From: an uncultured beta proteobacterium
Lineage (GTDB): Bacteria; Pseudomonadota; Gammaproteobacteria; Burkholderiales; Rhodocyclaceae
Direction: 5' to 3'
NCBI GenBank assembly: GCA_903886975.1
Contig: CAISOB010000064.1
Span: forward strand, 1 to 64,000
DNA length: 64,000 nucleotides
The first letter of the stretch is position 1. Each line of letters opens with the position of its first letter. Made by a program: the position numbers and the translations under genes. The notes beneath the pieces are model-generated. The model was not told the DNA's origin and made no database searches. It worked only from the letters and a program-made list of their open reading frames with translations. Positions 26,861 to 35,920 of the stretch are shown piece by piece.

Positions 26861-28483
26861 TTACTTGACGTCCCACTTTTCGACTTCGTTGTAGACCGGC
26901 AGGTTGAAGATGAGCGTCGGCATCTCGGCGTAATGTTCGGTTGCACCGACGACCCGCTTGTTAAATGCCATCGGGCGCACTTCGTACCATAGCCAGCCGC
27001 GGAACATCTCTTCATTCAGAATCTTGGAGATTTCCTGGTAGTAGGGTGCGCGCTTCTCGCGAGCCGATTCGCTAAGCGCCAGGTCATAGAGCTCGTCGAC
27101 CCGCTTGTTGCAATAGGTAAATGCGAGCTGGGCGCCACAGGTGCTGGTCAACGCGCCGAGCGACGGATCGAGTCCCTGTCCGTTGGCAAAATAGCCCATT
27201 TCGAACTTACCGTCGTTATATACCGTCTGGATTTCGGCCGGGTTGAGCAGGCGGGGAACGATGTTCACGCCGACGGCGGCAAGATAAGACTGGATTGCCG
27301 TCACGGTATCTTTGTTGACCTGATCCGCGTAGTAATAGATGAAGTCTACTTTTCGGCTCGAATCCCAACCCGCATCTTGCAGCAGCTGCTTGGCCTTGAC
27401 CGGATCATATTTGTAGGGATCAAGCGTCGGTGATTGCGCCCATGCTGCTGGGAACATCGTGTTCGAGATCTTGCCGGTGCCCTTTCTGATGGTGGCGATA
27501 ATCTTCTCGCGATCAATGGCGTAGATCATCGCCTGACGCACCCTGACGTCCTTCAGGAAGGGCTGCGCAAAGTTGAATTGCAAATAGCTCGGAAGACCGG
27601 CATCAACGTTCGGCAGAACATTGAGCGTCGGGACTTTCTGCATGCGCTCGATGTCGCTGACGGGAATACCCCCGCCCTCGTAAGACATGACATCGATTTC
27701 GTTTGCCGCAAGCGCATTTAGGATGCTGGGGATGTCGGCGAAGATGCGATAGATGATTCGATCGGCCTTGGGTTTGCCTAGGAAATAGTCGTCGTTTCGG
27801 ACCACCTCGATATATTGATCGGGAACATATTTCGCCCATTTGTAAGGCCCGGTACCGATACGATTCTGCGCCCAGTAACTTGAACGCGACAATTCGGAGG
27901 GCTTCACTTCGCTTAGCAGGTGCTTGGGCAGAATCGAGAAATAGATCTGTTTCAGTTCCACCCAGAGCGGCCGCGGTCCGTTCAATTCGAATTTGACGGT
28001 TGCGTCATCGACTTTGGAGACGCCGCTCAGACTGGTCGCTTTGCCACTGCGAAAATCGTTATAGCCCTTAACGTCCGAAAGGTTGTTGGCGATGATCGAG
28101 GCGACCGCCGGATCGGCGTAGGTGTTGTAGCTAAACACCACGTCATCTGCCGTGAAGGGCTTCCCATCATGCCACTTTACCCCCTTGCGCAACTTGAATA
28201 TCCATGTTCTTCCTTTATCGGGGCTGCTCCACGATTCGGCAAGCAGCGCTTTGACGCCGTCGCCTTTCCAATTGACGTGGGCGAGTCCTTGCAAGACCGT
28301 TTCATCGAGTCGGTTGCCGCAAGTCGTATACAAGGGACCCGCCATGCAGCCCGTGCGAAACGCTTGGCGTATGGTCTTCTCGCTGCCCGGCGAAGCCTGG
28401 GCCGATGCCGTGACCGGCGCACATAACAGGGTCAGTATCGACAGCACACCCGTTGCGACGATGAGCGATTTACGAATATTCAT
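26861..28483 (-). CDS. Extracellular solute-binding protein, family 5
   Basis: The periplasmic receptor of the Opp/Dpp-type importer, 540 residues. It has a signal peptide (MNIRKSLIVATGVLSILTLL, cleavage probably after ASAQA) and the SBP_bac_5 pattern (KLRKGVKWHDGKPFTADDVV, GTGPYKW, LKDVRVRQAMIYAIDREKII). Such proteins usually bind peptides, nickel or heme, but the family also includes the SatA sialic-acid receptor of Haemophilus ducreyi, which fits the operon here. The ATG at 28483 has a strong AAAGGAGA site. The ligand is inferred from context only. Confidence 0.92.
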   Translation of the reverse strand: MNIRKSLIVATGVLSILTLLCAPVTASAQASPGSEKTIRQAFRTGCMAGPLYTTCGNRLDETVLQGLAHVNWKGDGVKALLAESWSSPDKGRTWIFKLRKGVKWHDGKPFTADDVVFSYNTYADPAVASIIANNLSDVKGYNDFRSGKATSLSGVSKVDDATVKFELNGPRPLWVELKQIYFSILPKHLLSEVKPSELSRSSYWAQNRIGTGPYKWAKYVPDQYIEVVRNDDYFLGKPKADRIIYRIFADIPSILNALAANEIDVMSYEGGGIPVSDIERMQKVPTLNVLPNVDAGLPSYLQFNFAQPFLKDVRVRQAMIYAIDREKIIATIRKGTGKISNTMFPAAWAQSPTLDPYKYDPVKAKQLLQDAGWDSSRKVDFIYYYADQVNKDTVTAIQSYLAAVGVNIVPRLLNPAEIQTVYNDGKFEMGYFANGQGLDPSLGALTSTCGAQLAFTYCNKRVDELYDLALSESAREKRAPYYQEISKILNEEMFRGWLWYEVRPMAFNKRVVGATEHYAEMPTLIFNLPVYNEVEKWDVK

Positions 28484-28531
28484 AGCATGGTCTCCTTTGG
28501 GTTGATTTAGTGAATGGACACGACATCGGCA

Positions 28532-28550
28532 TTGAGCCGCGCTGGCTCAA
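28532..28550 (-). promoter_or_regulatory. Small hairpin at the stop codon of the DppF-like gene
   Basis: TTGAGCC (28532-28538) and GGCTCAA (28544-28550) form a 7-bp stem around a five-base loop overlapping the stop codon of the second ATPase gene. It may shield that message end or slow read-through into the binding-protein gene. There is no T-tract. Confidence 0.3.
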
Positions 28551-29554
28551 GCATGATGGCACGCGGTGAAATGGGACGCGCGGGTAAGTGGGCTAGCTGA
28601 ATCAGGATCGCGCAATTGCGGGTCAGCCTCGCGACAGATGCTTGTGGCCAGCGGGCACCGCGGGTGAAAACGGCAACCCGACGGCGGATCTGCGGGATTG
28701 GGAACGTCGCCGTGCAGAACGATGCGTTGGCGCGCACGTTCCCGTTTCGGGTCGGGCGTTGGAATGGCTGACAGAAGTGCACGCGTGTAAGGATGCCGCG
28801 GCGCGTCGAATACCGGATCGCGGTCACCGATCTCGACGATCCGGCCCAAATACATGACCGCGACGCGGTCGCTGATATAGCGAACCATCGAGAGATCGTG
28901 TGAAACCATCAGATAGGTTAGGCCGAGCCGGCTGCGCAGATCGGCCATCAGGTTCACCACTTGGGCTTGAATCGACACGTCGAGCGCCGAAATCGGTTCA
29001 TCGGCGACGATAAACGAAGGGCTCGTCGCCAAGGCTCGTGCCAGGCCGATTCGTTGGCGCTGTCCGCCCGAGAATTCGTGCGGGTAGCGGTTGATGAAGG
29101 ACGGATTCAGTCCAACCAGTTGCATCAGTTCCTGAACGCGTTGGCGGCGTTCTCCACGGAGTCCGACCTGATGCACATTGAGCGGCTCAATGATGATGCT
29201 GCCGACGGTCATGCGCGGGTTGAGCGAGGAATAGGGATCCTGGAACACCATTTGCATGTGCTTGCGCGACATTCGGAGATCATTCCGACTGAGCGTGGAC
29301 AGGTCCCGGTCGTTGAACAGGATATGCCCGGAACTGATGTCCAGGAGCCGCAGCATGGCTAGGCCCGTGGTCGACTTGCCGCAGCCGCTCTCGCCTACCA
29401 GGCCGAGTGTTTCGCCGCGATACACATTGAAAGAGACGCCGTCCACCGCTTGCACAGCGCCGACCTGGCGCTTGAGCAATCCGCGTCGGATCGGGAAATG
29501 TACTTTCAGGTCCTGCACCTGCACCAAGGCTTCTGCGGCGGTCCCGATTATCAT
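28547..29554 (-). CDS. Opp/Dpp-type ABC transporter ATPase (DppF-like)
   Basis: A cytoplasmic ATPase subunit of 335 residues. Motifs in order are Walker [10 protein letters not shown], the Q-loop region [16 protein letters not shown], signature [15 protein letters not shown], Walker [13 protein letters not shown] and the H-loop SHDLS. The C-terminal oligopeptide/dipeptide extension ([20 protein letters not shown], then C) carries the Cys residues that can bind an iron-sulfur cluster in this family. Its start overlaps the preceding ATPase gene by four bases (ATGA). Confidence 0.94.
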   Translation of the reverse strand: MIIGTAAEALVQVQDLKVHFPIRRGLLKRQVGAVQAVDGVSFNVYRGETLGLVGESGCGKSTTGLAMLRLLDISSGHILFNDRDLSTLSRNDLRMSRKHMQMVFQDPYSSLNPRMTVGSIIIEPLNVHQVGLRGERRQRVQELMQLVGLNPSFINRYPHEFSGGQRQRIGLARALATSPSFIVADEPISALDVSIQAQVVNLMADLRSRLGLTYLMVSHDLSMVRYISDRVAVMYLGRIVEIGDRDPVFDAPRHPYTRALLSAIPTPDPKRERARQRIVLHGDVPNPADPPSGCRFHPRCPLATSICREADPQLRDPDSASPLTRASHFTACHHA

Positions 29555-30573
29555 TGTAGGCTTTCGTGAAACTGCATCGCCGCAATTTCACCGGTACGCC
29601 AACAACGCGTCGTCTGCCCCGGCGCGAATTCATCCAGCGTGGGAAGTTCTGCGTGGCATTTGGCCACGACGTAGGCGCAGCGCGGGGCAAAAGGGCAGCT
29701 CAGCGGTTCGTACCTGAGGTCGGGGGGCATTCCGTCGATGGCAATCAGGCGACCCTGATCACGGCCGTCCATCTTGGGAATCGCTCGGAGAAGTCCCCGC
29801 GTGTAGGGGTGGCGCGGCCGCTCGTACAACTCATCGACGGGAGACTGTTCGACGATGTGACCACCGTACATTACCGCGACTTTATCGACCACGCCGGCCA
29901 CAAGTCCAAGGTTATGGCTGATCCAGATCGCCGCCATGCCAAGCTTCTGCTGCAAGCCCTGCACCAGTTCGACGATCTGCGCCTGAACGGTTACATCAAG
30001 CGCCGTGGTCGGCTCGTCGGCGATCAGCAGACTCGGGTTGCATGACAATGCCATGGCAATCATGACTCTTTGGCGTTGGCCCCCGGAGAATTGGTGGGGG
30101 TAATCGTCCAAGCGCTCCTGCGGCTTCGCAAGGCCAACCAAAGCCAGCATCTCGATCGCATGCTCGCGTGCCGCTTGCCGGTTAAGCCCTAGATGCGGCC
30201 GTATCGTTTCGGTCATTTGCAGACCAATGGGCAGGACGGGATTGAGAGAAGTCATCGGATCCTGAAAGATCATCGCAATCCGATTTCCGCGAATCCTGCG
30301 CATCGCTTCTTCGGAGAGCTGGAGCAAATCCTTACCCTCAAACAAGACTTGTCCCGCTTCAATACGCCCGGGAGGAAAACGAATTAGGCGCATCAGCGAC
30401 ATGACCGACACCGACTTTCCGCTGCCGCTCTCGCCGACAATCGCCATTGACTCTCCGGCGTTCAGCGTGAAGGAAATTCCATTCACGGCGTGAATGGTTA
30501 CACCCTCGGTGTAGAAACGTGTGACCAGGTTTCGAACCTCGAGCAGAGGTTGCCCGATTTGACCCCTAGCCAT
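29551..30573 (-). CDS. Opp/Dpp-type ABC transporter ATPase (DppD-like)
   Basis: The first ATPase of the importer, 340 residues. It has Walker [27 protein letters not shown], signature [15 protein letters not shown], Walker [13 protein letters not shown] and H-loop SHNLG. The C-terminal Cys-containing extension ([14 protein letters not shown]) is typical of DppD/OppD. Its ATG overlaps the end of the FadR-type regulator gene by eight bases, so regulator and transporter are translationally coupled in one operon. Confidence 0.94.
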   Translation of the reverse strand: MARGQIGQPLLEVRNLVTRFYTEGVTIHAVNGISFTLNAGESMAIVGESGSGKSVSVMSLMRLIRFPPGRIEAGQVLFEGKDLLQLSEEAMRRIRGNRIAMIFQDPMTSLNPVLPIGLQMTETIRPHLGLNRQAAREHAIEMLALVGLAKPQERLDDYPHQFSGGQRQRVMIAMALSCNPSLLIADEPTTALDVTVQAQIVELVQGLQQKLGMAAIWISHNLGLVAGVVDKVAVMYGGHIVEQSPVDELYERPRHPYTRGLLRAIPKMDGRDQGRLIAIDGMPPDLRYEPLSCPFAPRCAYVVAKCHAELPTLDEFAPGQTTRCWRTGEIAAMQFHESLQ

Positions 30574-31273
30574 CTTGACGCGGGTCCATCGCGCGCTGAA
30601 AGCGCAGTTCGATATTCCGAAAATGCTGACTCAGCCGCTGCTGGGCGAGAACGGCATCGCGACGGCGCACCGCATCGAAGAGATCCCGATGTGCTTGAAC
30701 CGTTAGCAAAGGATCCCCGTCCTGGGGCACCGTTTTGACCGCCAGCGCGTTATAGACGACCCAAAATATATCGATCAGGCTCAGCAGCGATGAATTGCCC
30801 AGTGGGGCATACAACAAGCGGTGAAAGCGGCGATCCTCTTCGGAAGTTGGCTCGCCCGCCGCTGCTTTCGCCCCCCACACCGATAGTAGCGCGTCAATCT
30901 GGCCCAATTCTTCGTCGCTGATGACCTGCGTGGCCAGGGCCACAGCGGATTCTTCCAACCATTCGCGAATCTGGAGAATCTCGGAGGCCCTAGATGGCTG
31001 AAACACAAGTCCATAGGAAAGGAAATCCAGGATGGAATCGAAGTTGAACTCGCGCACGCGAACACCTTCTCCGTGCTTCGATTCGACAATACCGAGCGAC
31101 TCGAGCGATTTGACGGCCTCCCGCACTGAGCCACGGCTGACGCCAAGATCCAGCGCGAGTTGTCCTTCGGGCGGCAAAAGGTCTCCCGGGCGAAGATTCC
31201 TGTCCGTGATGAACTTCTTTACTTCATCCTGAATGACCCGCTTGAGTACGGGTTCTCGAGTAAGTCTTTCCAT
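30566..31273 (-). CDS. FadR-subfamily GntR transcriptional regulator (NanR-like position)
   Basis: A 235-residue regulator. The N-terminal winged helix (residues 10-75) has LRPGDLLPPEGQLALDLGVS and SRGSVREAVKSLESLGIVE; the C-terminal FCD domain has metal-type His residues in RRFHRLL, AHRDLFDAV and SQHF. It is the first gene of the transporter/lyase operon. E. coli NanR, the sialate repressor, is of the same subfamily. A promoter and a 14-bp inverted repeat lie directly upstream, so it most likely represses its own operon until an inducer such as Neu5Ac binds; inducer identity is inferred. Confidence 0.92.
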   Translation of the reverse strand: MERLTREPVLKRVIQDEVKKFITDRNLRPGDLLPPEGQLALDLGVSRGSVREAVKSLESLGIVESKHGEGVRVREFNFDSILDFLSYGLVFQPSRASEILQIREWLEESAVALATQVISDEELGQIDALLSVWGAKAAAGEPTSEEDRRFHRLLYAPLGNSSLLSLIDIFWVVYNALAVKTVPQDGDPLLTVQAHRDLFDAVRRRDAVLAQQRLSQHFRNIELRFQRAMDPRQDG

Positions 31274-31301
31274 TGGCCTGAGACCGCGCTCGTTCTGCTA
31301 T

Positions 31302-31344
31302 TGGATATCCGATATCTAAGGAGGCAGAAAATATCGGATATCCA
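31302..31344. promoter_or_regulatory. Operator: perfect 14-bp inverted repeat upstream of the FadR-type gene
   Basis: TGGATATCCGATAT at 31302-31315 and its exact reverse complement at 31331-31344 are separated by 15 bases. Each arm contains the palindrome GGATATCC. One arm covers the -10 element and spacer of the predicted promoter and the other lies just downstream of the likely transcription start, so binding of a repressor would block initiation. The local FadR-type regulator is the obvious binder. Confidence 0.75.
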
Positions 31345-31356
31345 GAAGATTGTCAA
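31328..31356 (-). promoter_or_regulatory. Sigma-70 promoter of the transporter/lyase operon
   Basis: Read on the minus strand: TTGACA (31356-31351, perfect -35), a 17-base spacer, then TATTTT (31333-31328, -10). Transcription would start near 31321, about 48 bases before the regulator's ATG. It overlaps the operator arm at 31331-31344. Confidence 0.65.
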
Positions 31357-31806
31357 TGCGGTAATGCTTACGGGAAGCAAGGTTTCGCTTTCGGCATTGC
31401 CGCAACAGCTACGACGCTAACAAGGGTGTGCGGTGTGCGCGCATATCTTGTCGCTCCGTATTCCGGCGCGACCCCAATTTCACGGAAGCACTGCCGTTTA
31501 GGATAATATCAACGCACGGAAATCTTGCACCGTCACGTCGGTCGCCAACTTGATAGGCCGTTCCACTTGTCAAGCAAGCTGTATTGAAGAACAAGAACAC
31601 GCATATAAATCAGATGTCGCACTTTATCTTAGCCCCCTCGGCACCTAAATCGAGGACATCACGCTTGACGTTCCGGGTCGCGGAGTGTTACGGCAGCGCG
31701 GTTGTTTCGGGAGGGCGAGGCACCCAGGGCGGGAGACAGAAGATCGCGGGCAGGCGTCCGACTACACAGGCTTGTTCCTCGTGAAATTCGTAAGGCAAAC
31801 TTTCTA
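31357..31806. other. Spacer before the MFS gene, no gene seen
   Basis: About 450 bases between the operon promoter and the MFS start. No reading frame with a family match, tRNA or strong terminator was found. It must contain the MFS promoter, but no convincing -35/-10 pair could be picked. It is somewhat richer in A+T between 31500 and 31650. Confidence 0.5.
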
Positions 31807-33027
31807 ATGGGCCATTTGCGCTGGATCAGACTTTTCCTGCCGTTCGCAGGCGCCTACTTTCTTTCCTATCACTTTCGTACGGCCAACGCGGTGGTTGGTC
31901 CGGTATTGAGCGCCGAGCTGTCGCTGGGCGCCGCCGATCTCGGCCTGCTGACCAGCGCCTATTTCCTCGGCTTCGGAGCGGCGCAACTGCCGCTGGGCAT
32001 GCTGCTCGACCGCTTCGGCGCGCGCCGCGTCGAGTCGGCGTTGCTCTTGATTGCTGCCGCGGGGGCGGCGCTTTTTGCCTGTGGCCATGCCATCGGGACG
32101 CTGGCCATTGGCCGGGGGATGATCGGTCTCGGCGTTTCGGCGTGCCTGATGGCTTCGTTCAAGGCGTTTTCCCAATGGTTCCCCCTTGAAAGACAAGCGT
32201 CGCTGACCGGCTGGATGATGACCGCAGGAACGCTTGGAGCCCTGGCTGCGTCGGTGCCCCTCGACGCGGCACTGCATCTGACGACTTGGCGAATCATATT
32301 CTTCACCCTTGCAGGCGCAACTGCGATCGTCGCCGCCTGGCTGTTTTTCAGCGTCCCTGACCAACCCGACGGTCAGCGCCCCGAATCACTCACCGTGCTT
32401 TGGGCCGGCGTCAAGCAGGTCTTGCGCCACCGCCAGTTCTGGCGCTTCGTGCCGGTCGGTTGCGCCCAAGTCGGCGGCTTCATGGCCGTGCAAAGCCTGT
32501 GGTCGAGCGCCTGGCTGATGCATGTCAATGGCTACTCGCGGACGGTTGCGGCCGACCATCTGGCGGCCATGAGCATGGCGATGGTTGTCGCCTACGCGCT
32601 GATCGGGCTGTTGGCGACTGGCCTTGCGCGCCGGGGAATCCCCACCATCATCCTGTTAGTCGGTGGCCTGGCGGTGGCCCAGCTGACGCTGCTGCTGCTG
32701 GTCACTCAGGCGGTAGGACAAACTTACTTGCTGTGGATTGCCTACGGCGCGTTTTCAAGCTTCGGGACGCTCGCCTATTCGCAAATGTCCAGCGGATTTC
32801 CGGTGGCACTTTCCGGGCGCGCCAACGCAACGCTAAACTTGATGGTTTTTCTCAGCGCGTTCGGTTTTCAGTGGGGCTTGGGCGTTCTAATTGACGTGCT
32901 TGAAGCTACCGGCTATAGCACGCAAATTGCGCATCGCAACGCATTCGCGGTTCTGTTCATCGCGCAAGCGGCCGCTTTGCTCTGGCTATGTCTTGCGAGC
33001 CGAAAGCCCCGCGCAATCAGCGCTTGA
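31807..33027 (+). CDS. MFS transporter
   Basis: A 406-residue inner-membrane transporter of the major facilitator superfamily with about twelve membrane segments. The typical loop 2-3 motif is LPLGMLLDRFGARRVESA (G-x3-DRxGxRR), and a central cytoplasmic loop lies near residue 190. The ATG at 31807 begins directly before the first membrane segment; a longer reading from 31702 adds a basic, unconserved stretch. It is divergent from the FadR-type operon and could move a related compound, but the substrate cannot be read from sequence. Confidence 0.88.
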   Translation: MGHLRWIRLFLPFAGAYFLSYHFRTANAVVGPVLSAELSLGAADLGLLTSAYFLGFGAAQLPLGMLLDRFGARRVESALLLIAAAGAALFACGHAIGTLAIGRGMIGLGVSACLMASFKAFSQWFPLERQASLTGWMMTAGTLGALAASVPLDAALHLTTWRIIFFTLAGATAIVAAWLFFSVPDQPDGQRPESLTVLWAGVKQVLRHRQFWRFVPVGCAQVGGFMAVQSLWSSAWLMHVNGYSRTVAADHLAAMSMAMVVAYALIGLLATGLARRGIPTIILLVGGLAVAQLTLLLLVTQAVGQTYLLWIAYGAFSSFGTLAYSQMSSGFPVALSGRANATLNLMVFLSAFGFQWGLGVLIDVLEATGYSTQIAHRNAFAVLFIAQAAALLWLCLASRKPRAISA

Positions 33028-33194
33028 ACATCTGCTCAGTGCGAACGGCCGGATCGTTTCATGCCGAGAGCAAGGCGCCGAGCGGAACTTTCCAGCAGCA
33101 AGGGCTTCACAATCACTGTGCTGCTACGGTCGGCATCCCGACGGCGTACGAAATTTGCGCCGCAAGAAAGTACCTATCGTTTTCTGGAGGCCCT

Positions 33195-33494
33195 ATGCCC
33201 TGCAAGCACGGAGCCGCTATTCGCGAAGTTCGACCATCGGCCGATGGGTGCGAAGAATGTCTGAACACCGGCGATACCTGGGTGCATTTGCGGATTTGCC
33301 GCACCTGCGGGCACGTCGGTTGCTGCGACAGCTCGAAAAACCGACACGCGAGCAAGCACTTTCTGGCCACCGGCCATCCCATAATGGAATCGTATTCTCC
33401 GCCTGAGTCATGGGGCTGGTGCTACATCGACGAAGAGATGCTCGATTTTACCGGAAGACAGACACCGCACCCGCTGCCGCGATATTGGCGATGA
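33195..33494 (+). CDS. UBP-type zinc finger protein
   Basis: A 99-residue protein with the zf-UBP pattern: C-x-H near the N-terminus (PCKHG), CEEC, CRTCGHVGCC and HASKHFLATGHPI, giving the Cys/His ligands for several zinc ions. In eukaryotes this domain binds the ubiquitin C-terminus. Stand-alone bacterial versions are common and their role is unknown. The ATG at 33195 has GGAGG a few bases upstream. Residues after the finger (SPPESWGWCYIDEEMLDF) match the usual bacterial form. It lies 167 bases after the MFS gene. Confidence 0.9.
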   Translation: MPCKHGAAIREVRPSADGCEECLNTGDTWVHLRICRTCGHVGCCDSSKNRHASKHFLATGHPIMESYSPPESWGWCYIDEEMLDFTGRQTPHPLPRYWR

Positions 33495-33557
33495 TCGTGC
33501 TCGCGCGACAGCCCTCTTCGAGACCAATTCTCCAAACGAGCGGGCGCGTGCCACCGC

Positions 33558-35567
33558 TCAGAACTCGAGCGGGTCCACCTCGAGATGCCAGCGCAGTCGC
33601 GACGATGCTTTGATGCTGTTGATCAAATGACACCACGCGCTGAGAAAAGCCTGCAGGGCGCGGCGCGATGGCGATTCGATCAGCAACTGCGCGCGCTCCA
33701 GATTGGCGCGCCGCGCGAGGCGCATCGGTACCGGATCGTAGAGTGTTACCGCTGGATGCGCGACTGCCTCCGGCCAAGCGCGCGCCGTAGTCAGAAAGGC
33801 CAGGGCATCGGCGATCTGCGGCGCCTCGGCGCGCAACATGGCTTGCGAAGAATAAGGGGGAAAGCCGGCCTGTTCGCGTTCCTTGAGTTGCTCGTCGGCA
33901 AAGGCCGGATAGTCGTGACGAACGAGCGCAGCGTACAAGGGGTGGTCCGGGAATTGAGTCTGAATCAGCATTTCACCAGGAAGTTCGGCGCGACCGGCAC
34001 GACCGGCAACCTGCATCAACTGGGCGAACAGGCGCTCCGGGGAACGCCAGTCTGAAGCGAACAGCGCGGCGTCGGCACCGAGAGCACCGACCAAGGTCAA
34101 CTTGGGAAAATCGTGGCCCTTGGCCAGCATCTGGGTGCCGACCAGAATATCGGCCTCGCCGCTGTAGATTTTCGCGACCAATATTTCCCATTGTTTGCGA
34201 CTCTTGGCTGAATCGCGGTCCACGCGCAGCAGTCGGGCCCGCGGAAAACGCTCGGCGAGGATCGATTCGAGCCGCTGCGTACCGCGGCCAAAGGGCTGGA
34301 TGTCCTGATTGCCGCAGGTCGGGCAGGCTTTCGGCACGTGGGCCTCAAAGCCGCAGTGATGGCAGCGCAAGCGGCCGTCGGCCAGATGCAGAACAAGGTT
34401 GGCAGCGCAGCGCGTGCAGTGCGAAATCCAGCCGCAGACCGTGCAGGCCAGTACCGGCGCGTAGCCACGACGATTGAGAAAGATCAGGCTTTGTTCGCCC
34501 CGTGCCAACCGCTTTTCGATCGCTAGGAGCAGTGCTCCGGACAGGCCGTCCGAAAGCTTCTCGCGCCGCGTATCGATGCGCTGAACGACCGGCAGACGGG
34601 CGCTCGCGACGGCCCGCTCGCGCAGCGTGAGCAGGGTGTAACGGGCCGGAATCCGTCCGTCGGTGGCATTCGCCCAACTCTCCAAAGAGGGTGTCGCCGA
34701 ACCGAGAACGATGAGGACGCCGCGCTCGAGTGCGCGAAAGACGGCAACGTCGCGCGCCGAGTAACGCATCCCGTCCTGCTGCTTGAACGAGCTGTCATGC
34801 TCTTCGTCGACAATGATGAGGCCGAGCTCGGGCATTGGCGTAAAGATCGCCAGCCGCGTGCCCAGCACGATTCGTGCGGTACCTTCATGTGCCGCGCGCC
34901 AGTTGCGGGTGCGCGCCGCCTCACTGAGTTCGCTGTGCAGACTGACCAGTCCGGCGGTCGGAAAGCGCGCTGTCACGCGAGCTTCGAGCTGCGGCGTCAA
35001 ATTGATTTCAGGAACCAGCAACAGCGCCTGCTTGCCGGCCGCGAGCGCGCGCTCAACGAGTCGCAAATAGACTTCGGTCTTCCCGCTGCCGGTTACACCG
35101 TGCAGCAGATAGGCATGGAAACCCGGACCGGCATTCGCCATCGTCGCCAACGCCGACATTTGCTCCGCGGTCAGCGTGGGCGCGTCGTGCGGCGGTGGCG
35201 CTTTCGTCAGGCGCCGGCTACCACGCGCTTTGGGTGGATGGATACGGCGTAGGCCGGCGGGCAGCGTGGTCAACATAACTTCGCCGAGCGGTACCTGATA
35301 GTAGGCTGCGCAAAACTCGCTCAGACGGAACCAATCCGCCGGCAAAGGCGACAGATCGCGCAGAACGGCTTCTATCGATTTGAGTTGGGCGACAGGAATG
35401 TCGCTGGCCTGCGCAAGCTCGACCAGGATTCCAATCTTCGATTGGCGACCAAAGGGAACGCGAACGCGAAGCCCGACGTCACCCGCCGAAACCATCTCAC
35501 TTTCGGGGACGAGATAGTCAAAAAAGCGATGCAAAGGAAGGTCTAACGCGACACGAACAATCTGCAT
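33558..35567 (-). CDS. priA: Primosomal replication restart helicase
   Basis: PriA reloads the replisome at stalled forks. The 669-residue protein (E. coli 732) has the 3'-end-binding N-terminal domain (VALDLPLHRFFDYLVP) and Walker A GVTGSGKTE at 157-165. Walker B with DEEH is IIVDEEHDSSFKQQDG. The zinc-binding insertion carries the expected Cys pairs (CTVCGW, CTRC, CHHC, CPTCG), and the helicase motifs include LVGTQMLAKGHDFP and QVAGRAGRAE. It lies opposite in direction to the zinc-finger gene and next to hemE, a common betaproteobacterial neighbour. Confidence 0.97.
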   Translation of the reverse strand: MQIVRVALDLPLHRFFDYLVPESEMVSAGDVGLRVRVPFGRQSKIGILVELAQASDIPVAQLKSIEAVLRDLSPLPADWFRLSEFCAAYYQVPLGEVMLTTLPAGLRRIHPPKARGSRRLTKAPPPHDAPTLTAEQMSALATMANAGPGFHAYLLHGVTGSGKTEVYLRLVERALAAGKQALLLVPEINLTPQLEARVTARFPTAGLVSLHSELSEAARTRNWRAAHEGTARIVLGTRLAIFTPMPELGLIIVDEEHDSSFKQQDGMRYSARDVAVFRALERGVLIVLGSATPSLESWANATDGRIPARYTLLTLRERAVASARLPVVQRIDTRREKLSDGLSGALLLAIEKRLARGEQSLIFLNRRGYAPVLACTVCGWISHCTRCAANLVLHLADGRLRCHHCGFEAHVPKACPTCGNQDIQPFGRGTQRLESILAERFPRARLLRVDRDSAKSRKQWEILVAKIYSGEADILVGTQMLAKGHDFPKLTLVGALGADAALFASDWRSPERLFAQLMQVAGRAGRAELPGEMLIQTQFPDHPLYAALVRHDYPAFADEQLKEREQAGFPPYSSQAMLRAEAPQIADALAFLTTARAWPEAVAHPAVTLYDPVPMRLARRANLERAQLLIESPSRRALQAFLSAWCHLINSIKASSRLRWHLEVDPLEF

Positions 35568-35920
35568 TCTGGCCTGTCTATGACTTTCGTTATAAGAATG
35601 GCGAACGGCGAAGCCGGCGGGGAATCAGTTAGCACGCAAAGCTCGCACCAATTCTGCAAAAGTCTGGTAAGTCATTAACTAATTGAGGCATTTCCAGTTG
35701 TGCACAATTTCTGTGGATAAGTCTGTGGGTGAATCCGCTAAGAACCACTCAGAGGCGTCCGAGAACAAGCACCTACGCCTTGTGCTGCAAAAAACGGCGC
35801 GCGCTTAACGCCATAAAATCAATAGCTTATAAATAAGTCGCTGATTATGAAAGAACTTGTAACCTTTTGTGACAGCAAACCCAATTCTGTGCATAAGTCA
35901 ACACGAATCTTCGCAAGGCG
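35568..35920. other. AT-rich priA-hemE spacer with DnaA-box-like sites
   Basis: No gene is seen in 353 bases. The sequence is unusually AT-rich and contains TGTGGATAA at 35712-35720 (perfect DnaA box), TGTGCATAA at 35888-35896 (one mismatch) and the palindrome TTGTGCACAA at 35698-35707. These may make priA or hemE responsive to DnaA, or act as a DnaA-binding locus away from the origin. It may also hold the priA promoter. Confidence 0.4.

Noticed and set aside
31357..31806. Possible small genes or a riboswitch before the MFS transporter
   Set aside because: Frames there have no ribosome site or family look, and no recognisable conserved RNA fold could be drawn.
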